Assembly (NCBI GenBank): GCA_002409675.1
Contig: DHOB01000023.1
Coordinates: 33,167 to 60,768 of the forward strand
Source: Ruminococcaceae bacterium UBA5401
Lineage (GTDB): Bacteria; Bacillota; Clostridia; Oscillospirales; Acutalibacteraceae
DNA: 27,602 nucleotides
Reading direction: 5' to 3'
Every line of letters starts with the position of its first letter. The stretch's first letter is position 1. The position numbers and the translations under genes are program-made. Positions 7,683 through 15,027 of this stretch are shown here, piece by piece. The notes below the pieces were generated by a model, which was given only the letters and a program-made list of their open reading frames with translations, was not told the origin of the DNA and did no database searches.

Positions 7683-8306
7683 TTACTGGTTTGGCTCGTC
7701 CTCAAAATTCGAGATGCTCGCGGTGAAGGCGGGCTCTTCCTTCTCGGATTTCGGGGCGTCGTCCTCCGCTTCGGCGGCCGGCGCGGGCTGCGGGGCGGCC
7801 GCCTGCTGCGCGGGTTTCTGCTGCGGCAGGGCGTTGATCAATGTGAGGTGCTTTTTGTAAATCTCAAGCAGACTGGAGCGAAAATCCGAAACGGCCCGCC
7901 GCAGGCGCTCCAGCTCCCGCTTCTGGTCCTCCACTTTCTCGTCTGCCCCGGCCACGATGCGGTCGGCCTTCTGGTTCGCGTCCTTGACGATAATCTCCGC
8001 CTTGTGGCGCGCCTCGCGCACGGAGGCGTCGCTCAGCTTCTGGGCGCTTATGAGCGCGTTTTTAATCTCGTCTTCCTGCGAGCGGTACTCCTCGACTTTT
8101 CCGGCAAGCACTTTCAGCTTCTCCAGATTCTCCTGGTTCTCGCCCTTGAGCTTGTCGACTTCCTCCTGCAGGGAGACGTTTTTCTTCAGGAGCTCGTCGT
8201 AGGATTCGCGCACGCGGTCCACAAAGGCGTCCACATCCTCCGCACGGTAGCCGGAAAAACCGGATTTCCGGAAGCCGATGTTGATAATGTCGTTCAGCGA
8301 CAGCAT
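7683..8306 (-). CDS. divIVA: DivIVA-domain cell division/polarity protein
   Basis: This 207-aa protein has an N-terminal DivIVA membrane-targeting domain (IGFRKSGFSGYRAEDVDAF near residues 10-28). A long coiled coil follows (about 35-150), then an Ala/Pro/Gln-rich, acidic C-terminal tail. DivIVA binds negatively curved membrane at septa and poles and recruits partners. I place the start at ATG 8304-8306 because GAGG lies a normal distance upstream. The in-frame GTG at 8313-8315 overlaps that ribosome-binding site and would add only three residues. Its place between ylmH and ileS matches the division cluster of Firmicutes. Confidence 0.9.
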   Translation of the reverse strand: MLSLNDIINIGFRKSGFSGYRAEDVDAFVDRVRESYDELLKKNVSLQEEVDKLKGENQENLEKLKVLAGKVEEYRSQEDEIKNALISAQKLSDASVREARHKAEIIVKDANQKADRIVAGADEKVEDQKRELERLRRAVSDFRSSLLEIYKKHLTLINALPQQKPAQQAAAPQPAPAAEAEDDAPKSEKEEPAFTASISNFEDEPNQ

Positions 8307-8316
8307 AAAGTTCACC

Positions 8317-9069
8317 TCATCCCATATATTTCCGGCCGGCGACGCCGAGCCTTCCCTTTTTGGTCCTGGGCCCCAGGCGGTCTATCGCGAAGCGGCCCTG
8401 CCCGCGGACCGAAAGCACGTCGCCTTCCGCAACGCCGGCGTCGGGCGCCTGCGCGGGCTCGTGGTTGAGCTCCACCAGGCGCGCGCGAATCATTTTCGCC
8501 GCCTTTTCCCGGCTGGTCCCCACCGCCGCCGCCACGGCGCAGTCCAGCCGGGCGGAGGCGATGACGCCCGAAAAGGGCGCGAAGCGGCGCTCCGGGTACG
8601 GCGGCTCGGCGCCGGCGGAAATGCGGACGCCCGCCCCGCCGATTTTCGTCACCTCGGAGCACAGGAAACCGGCGATTTCCCGCCGGCAGAAAAACACGCA
8701 CCGCCCCGTTCCCGCCAATATGTCGCCGAGGGCGGCGCGCTCAATCCCGGCGGCCAGCAGCGCGCCCAGAAAGTCGCGGTGCGTGAGCCGCTCCTGCGGC
8801 CGGTAAACCGCCGTGAGGGCGGCGACGGGGAACTTTTCGCCGGCGGGCCGCAGAAAAGCCGGGAAGGCCCCGAACATCACGCGCTCCGCGTCCGCATACC
8901 CGCCCCACAGCAGGCAGCTGGAAAAGCGGCCGCGCCGGGCGGTCTCGGCGGCGAGGCGCGCCCCGTGCGCGTCGAGAAAGCCCACGAACCGCGCGCGGCC
9001 GCCCTCGGCAAGTCGGGCCGCCTCCCGAATCCGCGCTTCCAGCAAATCGTCCGGGACAACGTCCCGCAT
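8317..9069 (-). CDS. ylmH: YlmH-type S4-domain RNA-binding protein
   Basis: This 250-aa protein fits the YlmH family by position and architecture. The N-terminal half is a conserved domain of uncertain function. A C-terminal S4 RNA-binding domain occupies about residues 170-245 (VGTSREKAAKMIRARLVELN, then a VRGQGRF strand). YlmH homologues bind ribosomal components and have been linked to division and to ribosome quality control; the exact job here is not readable. The start overlaps the sepF stop by one base (TGATG), implying translational coupling. Its stop is 10 bases from the divIVA start. Five cysteines in the body are scattered and form no obvious metal site. Confidence 0.85.
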   Translation of the reverse strand: MRDVVPDDLLEARIREAARLAEGGRARFVGFLDAHGARLAAETARRGRFSSCLLWGGYADAERVMFGAFPAFLRPAGEKFPVAALTAVYRPQERLTHRDFLGALLAAGIERAALGDILAGTGRCVFFCRREIAGFLCSEVTKIGGAGVRISAGAEPPYPERRFAPFSGVIASARLDCAVAAAVGTSREKAAKMIRARLVELNHEPAQAPDAGVAEGDVLSVRGQGRFAIDRLGPRTKKGRLGVAGRKYMG

Positions 9070-9560
9070 CAGAAATAGACGCCGTTGTTCTCCAGCTCGT
9101 CCATCACGTCTTCGCCCGTCAGGTCCACGTTGTAGGGCGTGATGATGAAGGTGCTGGTCGCCACGCGCTTGATTTTCCCGCCGTTGGCATAGGCCACGCC
9201 GCTCAGAAAATCGACGATTCTGCGGGCGACGTCCCTGTCCGTGCTCTCGAGGTTCAGCACGACGGTGTGCATCTTGAGCAGCTCGTCCGCGATGGTGCAG
9301 GTGTCTTCGCCGAAGCGCTCCGGCTTGAACAGCACGACCTGCAGCTGCGCGGTCGCATGGATGTTGACCACCTTGTTGTTCGGGTTCATCGCTGCGCGGC
9401 GGATGGCCTCGCGGTCGCGGGGCGCGCTCTCTTCCGCCGTCTTCGCCTGTTTGCGGTCAGCCACGGCGTCCTCCTGTTCTTCCTCCGGGTCGTCGTACTC
9501 GTCGTACTCGTCCTCCGGCGGATTCCACATATCCTTGATTTTTTCCACAAAACCGGCCAT
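9069..9560 (-). CDS. sepF: Cell division protein SepF
   Basis: This 163-aa protein opens with an amphipathic membrane-binding helix (MAGFVEKIKDMW). A strongly acidic, low-complexity linker of Glu, Asp and Tyr residues (about 15-35) follows, then a further charged linker. The C-terminal SepF/DUF552 core is at about 75-163, including VVLNLESTDRDVARRIVDFL. SepF tethers FtsZ filaments to the membrane and shapes the septum. The ATG at 9558-9560 has GGAGG 7 nt upstream. It follows yggS by 18 bases, as ylmF follows ylmE in Bacillus, but no ylmG gene lies between sepF and ylmH. Confidence 0.93.
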   Translation of the reverse strand: MAGFVEKIKDMWNPPEDEYDEYDDPEEEQEDAVADRKQAKTAEESAPRDREAIRRAAMNPNNKVVNIHATAQLQVVLFKPERFGEDTCTIADELLKMHTVVLNLESTDRDVARRIVDFLSGVAYANGGKIKRVATSTFIITPYNVDLTGEDVMDELENNGVYF

Positions 9561-9578
9561 AGTCGTCCCTCCGTCAGT

Positions 9579-10319
9579 TTAATTTTGCGGATATACGCGC
9601 GGCCCGTAAAGGGCCGTGCCGATGCGGACCTGGTTCGCCCCCGCCCGGATCGCCTCCGGGTAATCGGCGGACATCCCCATGGACAGGCAGTCCATAGCTA
9701 CATTATCTATTTTTTTGCTCTTTATGTCAACAAAATATCGGTGCATCCTCAAAAAATAATTTCTGGTCTCCTCCGCCGGGGCGCCGGCCGGGGGAATGGC
9801 CATCAGCCCGCGCACGCGCACGCCCGGCAAAGACGCCGCGTACTCGAGGAGCTCCGGCAGCTTTTCCGGCAGCACGCCGGATTTGTTCGGTTCCCGCCCG
9901 ATGTTGACTTCCAGCAGGATGTCGGTGACGGTGTTGTTCTTTTCGCTCAGGCGGGAAATCTGCTTCGCCAGCTTCTCGCTGTCGACCGACTCGATCAGCG
10001 ACACCTTGCCCACCAGGTACTTGACCTTGTTGAGCTGCAGGTGCCCGATGAAATGGAGGCTGCAGTGCTCCAGCCGGTAGGAATCGTATTTGCCCAGAAG
10101 CTCCTGGACGCGGTTCTCGCCGATGCGGCGCACGCCGAGCCCGATGCTGTGGTTGACCACCTCGACCGGGACGGTCTTGGTCGCGGCCAGCAGGGTGATG
10201 TCCTCCGGCCTGCGGCCGGAGGCAGCGGCCGCCTCGGCCATCTTTTCGCGGATGACCTTCAGGTTCTCCTCCACGTCCCGGAAGCGCTGCTCCAGTTCAT
10301 TCGACGACTTTTCCGTCAT
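9579..10319 (-). CDS. yggS: YggS/YlmE-family PLP homeostasis protein
   Basis: This 246-aa protein has the fold of alanine-racemase N-terminal domains and binds pyridoxal phosphate through K48 (AATKTV, 45-50). Other family marks are IGENRVQELLGKY, LHFIGHLQLNK and the C-terminal LSMGMSADYPEAI. Members of this family control free PLP levels and amino-acid balance and have no known catalysis. The ATG at 10317-10319 has GGAAGGGA upstream and lies inside the 3' end of the HlyD-like gene, a 23-base overlap. The short spacing to sepF indicates one operon. Confidence 0.93.
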   Translation of the reverse strand: MTEKSSNELEQRFRDVEENLKVIREKMAEAAAASGRRPEDITLLAATKTVPVEVVNHSIGLGVRRIGENRVQELLGKYDSYRLEHCSLHFIGHLQLNKVKYLVGKVSLIESVDSEKLAKQISRLSEKNNTVTDILLEVNIGREPNKSGVLPEKLPELLEYAASLPGVRVRGLMAIPPAGAPAEETRNYFLRMHRYFVDIKSKKIDNVAMDCLSMGMSADYPEAIRAGANQVRIGTALYGPRVYPQN

Positions 10320-11586
10320 ACAAATCAGTCCCTTCCACGACGACTTCGTCGTATAGCTTTACGGTCGAACCCGTCAGCAGCTCGTCCTCCGGCGGATTCG
10401 GGTCGCAGATGATGTAGCTGTCCGTGCTGAATTTTGGGAAAATCTGCCGGAACGTGAGCTGCCCGCCGTGCACGGCGTAAACCCCGGGCACGTCCTTTCT
10501 GACCGTCGCGGTCTTCCCGTCCGCGCCCTTCTTTTTCGCCGTCACCTGTTCATAATGGACGGCCTTCCGGCTCACGCGCACGCCGGTGTATTCCCGCAGC
10601 ACAATCTGCGCCGTCTCTTTCCGCACGGCGGCGAGCGCCGGCGTCATGTTCTTGCACTGCAGGGCCACGGCCGCCTCCCCCTGCGCGCTGCGGTTGACCG
10701 CCGCGACCGTCGCGGCGACCGTCGTGCCCGAGGCGAACGGCAGGCGCACCGAGACGGGCGCCCCGCCGAGCTGTCTGAACTCCTGCACCTGCTGCTCCGG
10801 CACGACGCAGAGGAAGTACCAGTCGTAGTCCTCGCAGATTCTGCCGAGGGCGCCGGGCACGGGAGACGGGGCGGCGCTCTGCATGCGGCGCACGTCGCCG
10901 CTCGAGTAAGAGAGCGCTTTGGAAGGGTCGAAGGCGGTTTCAAGCCCGTCGGTCGTCTGCGTAAAATAGCCCGATGCGGGCGACTGCACCGACCCGAGCG
11001 GCCGGCCGGCCTGCGCCGCAAGCGCTTTCCGCTGCGCCTGCAGCGCGGCGATCCGCTTGTTGAAGTTGCTCACGCGGCCCGTGACAAGCTGCTTTTCGTC
11101 CAGCAGATAGAGCAGGTCGTCCCGGTCCTCCGACACGCCGGCGAGGTTGCCGGCGTTGATTCTGCCCGCCAGGCCGGTCAGCTGCAGGCAGATGCGCCCG
11201 TTGGCGGCGTCCGGGCTGGCGGCGTAGGTGCTGCCGGGCGACTGCAGACTCTGCAGCTGCTTGATTTCCCCTTCGACGTCCTCCGTCTGTTTCCGGGCGG
11301 CGGCCTGTTTCTCGCCGGCATAGACATAGGCGACCGTCTCGCCCTTCGCGACCTTTCCGCCCGAAGCGACCGCATAGTCCACCGCGCCGCTGGCGGGGGA
11401 CTTCAGCACGGTTTCTTTTCGCAGCGCCACCACGTCGGCCTGCACGGAATCGGACGCCGTGAAGTAATAGGCCGATTCGGTCCGGATGCGGGAAAAATGG
11501 GCCGCGTAAATCTGGTAGCCGACGTAGAACAGCAGCAGCAGCGCCAGAGCGGTGGACCCCGCTTTTTTCGCCGTGAATCCGGTCAC
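10297..11586 (-). CDS. HlyD-like membrane protein of the division cluster
   Basis: This 429-aa protein has a single N-terminal membrane segment (about 12-28). A biotinyl-lipoyl-like half motif follows (about 60-90, LKSPASGAVDYAVASGGKVA), then a predicted coiled coil (about 92-115). A second half motif reads VQSPASGYF, and a C-terminal beta-rich domain completes it. This is the layout of HlyD/membrane-fusion adaptor proteins, but no ABC or RND transporter gene is adjacent. The start is GTG 11584-11586: it overlaps the miaA stop by four bases (GTGA) and has AAGGGG upstream. The open frame continues upstream, but only as read-through of miaA sequence. Its fixed place beside yggS and sepF suggests an envelope or division role, which is inference. 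Confidence 0.8.
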   Translation of the reverse strand: MTGFTAKKAGSTALALLLLFYVGYQIYAAHFSRIRTESAYYFTASDSVQADVVALRKETVLKSPASGAVDYAVASGGKVAKGETVAYVYAGEKQAAARKQTEDVEGEIKQLQSLQSPGSTYAASPDAANGRICLQLTGLAGRINAGNLAGVSEDRDDLLYLLDEKQLVTGRVSNFNKRIAALQAQRKALAAQAGRPLGSVQSPASGYFTQTTDGLETAFDPSKALSYSSGDVRRMQSAAPSPVPGALGRICEDYDWYFLCVVPEQQVQEFRQLGGAPVSVRLPFASGTTVAATVAAVNRSAQGEAAVALQCKNMTPALAAVRKETAQIVLREYTGVRVSRKAVHYEQVTAKKKGADGKTATVRKDVPGVYAVHGGQLTFRQIFPKFSTDSYIICDPNPPEDELLTGSTVKLYDEVVVEGTDLYDGKVVE

Positions 11587-12527
11587 AGCCGCCACCCCTT
11601 TTCCTCCACAATCCGGAACGCGCGGGCGCACAGGGAATCGAAATCCGGGAAGTCGTCCACATAGAGCCAGCGGACGTCCTTCCCCCGCCGGAACCAGGTG
11701 AGCTGGCGCTTCGCGTACCGCCGGCTCCGCTGTTTGATTTCCGCGGCGGTCCGGGCAAGGTCCCGCTCGCCGCGGAAATACGGTGCGAACTCCTTGTAGC
11801 CGATGGCCTGCGCGGCGGTCGCAGAATCCGGCAGCGCCAGCACGCGCCGGGCCTCTTCCGCCAGGCCGGCCCCCAGCATCCGGTCCACGCGGCGGTCGAT
11901 TGCGGCGTAGAGCTTCGCCCGGTCGCGGTACGCAAGGCCGATTCTGCACACGTCGTAGGGCGGCGGGGCCTCCTTCGACCGCGCAATCTGCGCGCTCATG
12001 GTCACGCCCGTGGTGCGGTAAATCTCAATCGCGCGAATCAGGCGGCCCACGTTGTGCGGGTCGATGCGCCCGGCGGACTGCGGGTCGAACGAGCGCAGCT
12101 CCGCCGCGAGCGATTCGGGGCCCTGCGCCTGCGCCCGGCGGCGCAGTTCCCCGCGCAGGGCGGCGTCTTTTCCGTCCGGCGCAAAGCGCACGTTCGACAG
12201 GAGCGAGTCCACATACAGCCCGGTGCCGCCCGCGACGACCGGCAGGCGGCGCCGCGCGCGGATCTCCGCGATGCAGCGGGACGCGAGCCGGACGTAATCC
12301 GCCACGCTGAACGGCTGCGCCGGGTCCCGGAACCCCACCAGGTGGTGCGGCACGCCGCGCATCTCGGCCGGCGCGGGCTGCGCCGTTCCGACCGGGAGCC
12401 CGCGGTAAATCTGCATGGAGTCGGCGGAGACGACCTCGCCGCCGAAACGGAGCGAAAGCGCGACCGCCAGCCGGGTCTTTCCCGTCGCGGTGGGGCCGAC
12501 GACCGCGGCGACCGGAATCTTCCCCAT
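11583..12527 (-). CDS. miaA: tRNA dimethylallyltransferase
   Basis: This 314-aa enzyme transfers a dimethylallyl group to A37 of tRNAs reading UNN codons, producing i6A, the substrate of MiaB encoded at the head of the same gene run. It has the P-loop GPTATGKT (11-18) and the family motif SADSMQIYRGLPVGTAQP. It also has the substrate-channel segment GGTGLYVDSLL and the C-terminal KRQLTWFR. Length is typical. The ATG at 12525-12527 overlaps the mutL stop by one base (TGATG). No hfq gene follows, unlike in many proteobacteria and bacilli; the HlyD-like gene is next. Confidence 0.95.
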   Translation of the reverse strand: MGKIPVAAVVGPTATGKTRLAVALSLRFGGEVVSADSMQIYRGLPVGTAQPAPAEMRGVPHHLVGFRDPAQPFSVADYVRLASRCIAEIRARRRLPVVAGGTGLYVDSLLSNVRFAPDGKDAALRGELRRRAQAQGPESLAAELRSFDPQSAGRIDPHNVGRLIRAIEIYRTTGVTMSAQIARSKEAPPPYDVCRIGLAYRDRAKLYAAIDRRVDRMLGAGLAEEARRVLALPDSATAAQAIGYKEFAPYFRGERDLARTAAEIKQRSRRYAKRQLTWFRRGKDVRWLYVDDFPDFDSLCARAFRIVEEKGWRL

Positions 12528-14410
12528 CACCGCGACCTCCCGAACCGGCGCTCCAGCTCCCCGCGCATCAGCACGAAGGAGACCGGCCTGCCGTGCGGGC
12601 AGTAGCGCACGTCCTGCCGCTCGGCGCGGCGCACCAGGTCCATCAGCTCCTGCGGCGAGGCGGGGTCCCCCGCCTTGACCGCCGCCCGGCAGGCGATGTT
12701 GTGGTAGAGCCAGTCGAGTTTCCGCGTCGTGAGGTCGCTGCGGTTTTCGGCCAGGTAGCCCGCAATCTCCTCGACCGCGCCGGCGACGTCGTCCCCGGCC
12801 AGTGCCATCGGCGCGCTGCGCACCAGCACCGCGCCGCCGCCGAAGTCCTCCAGCTCGAAGCCCGCCTGGGCGCACGCATCGCGCGACTCCAGCACGGCGG
12901 AATACTCCTCCTTGCTGAGCGTGACCGTCACCGGCTCGAGCAGCATCTGGGAAAACGACGCCCCGCCCTGCTTTTTGAGCTTCTCATAGAGCAGGCGCTC
13001 GTGCACCGCGTGCTTGTCGTAAAACACGAGGCTGTCGCCCCGCTGAACGATGATATAGGTTCCGAACGCCTCGCCGACGAATTTTTCCTCCGGCTCCGTC
13101 CCGGCCGCGGGCGCCGGGGAAGCCTGCGCGCCCTGCGCCGGGGCCGCGTCCCGCGGCGCGGAAGGCCGCGCGGGGGCCTCCGCCTCCGGCGCGTCGGGCT
13201 CGTCCCGCTCGATGTCGGGCGGCACGAGGGTGCCGGGGCGGGAAAAGGAAAGCACGGGCATGGCTCCCTTTTCCCCGGCCTGCGGCGCCGGGGCGGTCCC
13301 GGCGTCGTAAAGCCTCACGGGCACCTCGTGCGCCGGCATCCGGAACGGCGCGGGGGCGCTGCTGTGCCCGCGGGGAAAAGCGGGCGCGGCGGAATCCGCC
13401 AGCTTCATCACGCGCGGGGCGTCGTCCCGGTTCAGTGCGGTCTTGACCCCGTGGTAAACCGCGTCGAACACCGGCCGCTCGTTCAGGAACCGCACCTCGA
13501 TTTTGGCCGGGTGCACGTTCACGTCCACCGCGGCGAGCGGCACGGCGAGGTGCAGCACGCATGCCGGCACCTTGCCAGTCATCAGACAGCCCCGGAAGGC
13601 CTGCTCCAGCGCGACCATGGCGGTGCGGCTCTTGACGTAGCGGCCGTTGATGAAAAAGTTCTGCATGCTGCGGTTCGGGCGGGCCGCCGCGGGCCTGCTC
13701 ACGAAGCCGGAAACCTTCACGCCGTTCAGCTCGTACTCGACGGGAATCAGCCCCGCCGTAAACTGCCGGCCGAACACGGCGTAGACGGCGGATTTGAGCC
13801 TGCCGTCCCCCGGCGTGCGCAGGGTCTCGCGCCCGTCGCGCAGAAAGCGGAACGCGACCTCCGGGTGGGCGAGGGCCTCCTTGTCCAGAACGGCGGCCAC
13901 GGCGTTGCCTTCCGTGACGTCCTTCTTGAGGAACTTCATGCGCGCGGGCGTGTTGTAAAACAGGTCCCGCACCGTGACGGTGGTGCCGGCGGCGCAGCCG
14001 GCGTCCTCACAGAACTTCTCCTCGCCGCCCTCGACGCCGTACCGCGTGCCGGCCAGCTCGTTTTCGGTGCGGGTCAGCATCTCGACGCGCGCCACGGCCG
14101 CGATGGAGGCCAGCGCCTCCCCCCGGAAGCCGAGGGTCGAGATTCCGTTCAGGTCCTCGCGGCCCGCGACCTTGCTGGTCGCGTGGCGCAGGAACGCGCG
14201 CGGCACGTCCTCGCGCGCGATGCCGCAGCCGTTGTCTTCCACGCGCAGGAAGGTCACGCCGCCGTTGCGGATCTCCACCGCGACGGACGACGCCCCCGCG
14301 TCGATGCAGTTTTCCACCAGCTCTTTCGCGGCGGAAGCGGGGCGCTCCACCACCTCGCCCGCCGCAATCAGCTCGGCGACCTGTTTGTCCAGCACATTGA
14401 TTCTGCCCAT
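12527..14410 (-). CDS. mutL: DNA mismatch repair protein MutL (endonuclease type)
   Basis: This 627-aa protein couples MutS recognition to strand incision. The N-terminal GHKL ATPase has DNGCGIA (59-65) and TLGFRGEAL (92-100). A Pro/Ala-rich linker (about 340-440) follows. The C-terminal domain carries the metal-dependent nicking site: DKHAVHERLLYE (465-476), ACRAAVKAG (573-581) and CPHGRP (604-609). The usual DQHA is DKHA here. The ATG at 14408-14410 is chosen because AGGAGG lies at 14418-14423 with a 7-nt spacer and residue 2 onward matches the family start (GRINVLDKQVAELIAAGEVV). The longer in-frame start at 14527 would run into the acetyltransferase gene. It is coupled to miaA. Confidence 0.95.
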   Translation of the reverse strand: MGRINVLDKQVAELIAAGEVVERPASAAKELVENCIDAGASSVAVEIRNGGVTFLRVEDNGCGIAREDVPRAFLRHATSKVAGREDLNGISTLGFRGEALASIAAVARVEMLTRTENELAGTRYGVEGGEEKFCEDAGCAAGTTVTVRDLFYNTPARMKFLKKDVTEGNAVAAVLDKEALAHPEVAFRFLRDGRETLRTPGDGRLKSAVYAVFGRQFTAGLIPVEYELNGVKVSGFVSRPAAARPNRSMQNFFINGRYVKSRTAMVALEQAFRGCLMTGKVPACVLHLAVPLAAVDVNVHPAKIEVRFLNERPVFDAVYHGVKTALNRDDAPRVMKLADSAAPAFPRGHSSAPAPFRMPAHEVPVRLYDAGTAPAPQAGEKGAMPVLSFSRPGTLVPPDIERDEPDAPEAEAPARPSAPRDAAPAQGAQASPAPAAGTEPEEKFVGEAFGTYIIVQRGDSLVFYDKHAVHERLLYEKLKKQGGASFSQMLLEPVTVTLSKEEYSAVLESRDACAQAGFELEDFGGGAVLVRSAPMALAGDDVAGAVEEIAGYLAENRSDLTTRKLDWLYHNIACRAAVKAGDPASPQELMDLVRRAERQDVRYCPHGRPVSFVLMRGELERRFGRSR

Positions 14411-14451
14411 TCCGCTCCCTCCTTTCGCCGTATTCCGCGGAATTTCTCGCC

Positions 14452-14991
14452 CTATCGCCTCAAAGACAAATCCATCAGGATTTCGTCGTAATACCGGTCC
14501 CCCACACGGAAATATCTGCGAAGGCACCCGCTGTACTCAAAGCCGAATTTCCGGTACAGACGAATGGCCCGCCCGTTGTTCTCATAGACGCCGAGGTGGA
14601 CGGCCTCCAGTGAGGGATTGGCTTTCGCATGGGCAATCAGTTCTTCGAGCAGGGCGGTGGCGGCCCCCAGATGCCAGTATTTCTTCCGCACGGTGACGCT
14701 CATTTCGCAGTTGTGGGCGACGCGCGCGTTCCGCGGGGCGACGAAATTGGCACAGCAGGCCAGCCCGTCCCCCGCGAAGCCGACCAGAAAAAGATTGGGC
14801 GGCCTGCACAGCAGGTTTTGAAGGGCGTCCCTCTCCTCTTCCGCGGAAAGGCGGCACTCCTTTTTTCCGAAAGTCAGAAAATTGCTTTCTCCGCCCACGG
14901 CGTTCATATATTCGATGATTTTTTCCGCATCATCCCCGCGGGCCTCGCGGATTTTCAGGGTCGTTCCGTCCTTCAGCTGCACGCTTTTCAC
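14452..14991 (-). CDS. GNAT-family N-acetyltransferase
   Basis: This 179-aa protein has the GNAT fold. The acetyl-CoA-binding region is at about 99-118 (VTVRKKYWHLGAATALLEEL). The late motif NGRAIRLYRKFGFEYSGCLR is at 139-158. It resembles RimI/RimL- and YhhY-like acetyltransferases; the acceptor substrate cannot be told. The start is GTG 14989-14991 with GAGAGG 7 nt upstream. It sits between mutS and mutL, which are often adjacent. Sampled 60-base blocks inside it have 29, 34, 38 and 30 G+C, compared with 43 in a mutS block, so it is lower in G+C than its neighbours and may be a later insertion. Confidence 0.85.
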   Translation of the reverse strand: MKSVQLKDGTTLKIREARGDDAEKIIEYMNAVGGESNFLTFGKKECRLSAEEERDALQNLLCRPPNLFLVGFAGDGLACCANFVAPRNARVAHNCEMSVTVRKKYWHLGAATALLEELIAHAKANPSLEAVHLGVYENNGRAIRLYRKFGFEYSGCLRRYFRVGDRYYDEILMDLSLRR

Positions 14992-15027
14992 AGCGAAACC
15001 TCTCTTAAATAAACGGTTGCATGCTTT

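Noticed and set aside
9480..9530. Short tandem repeats (TCGTCGTACTCG-like).
   Set aside because: They encode the acidic Glu/Asp/Tyr linker of SepF and are explained by its protein sequence.
11587..11949. N-terminal extension of the HlyD-like protein.
   Set aside because: These codons lie entirely within miaA in another frame. The GTG at 11586 has a proper ribosome-binding site and is followed directly by the membrane segment.
12593..14491. Long plus-strand open frame (632 codons) opposite mutL; similar ones at 4896-6491 and 18115-19626.
   Set aside because: They are antisense shadows: composition is Arg/Ala/His/Gly-rich, there are no domains, and each is explained by a confident gene on the other strand.
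14411..14527. A 39-residue N-terminal extension of MutL.
   Set aside because: It would overlap the acetyltransferase gene, whereas ATG 14410 has an ideal AGGAGG and matches the family N-terminus.
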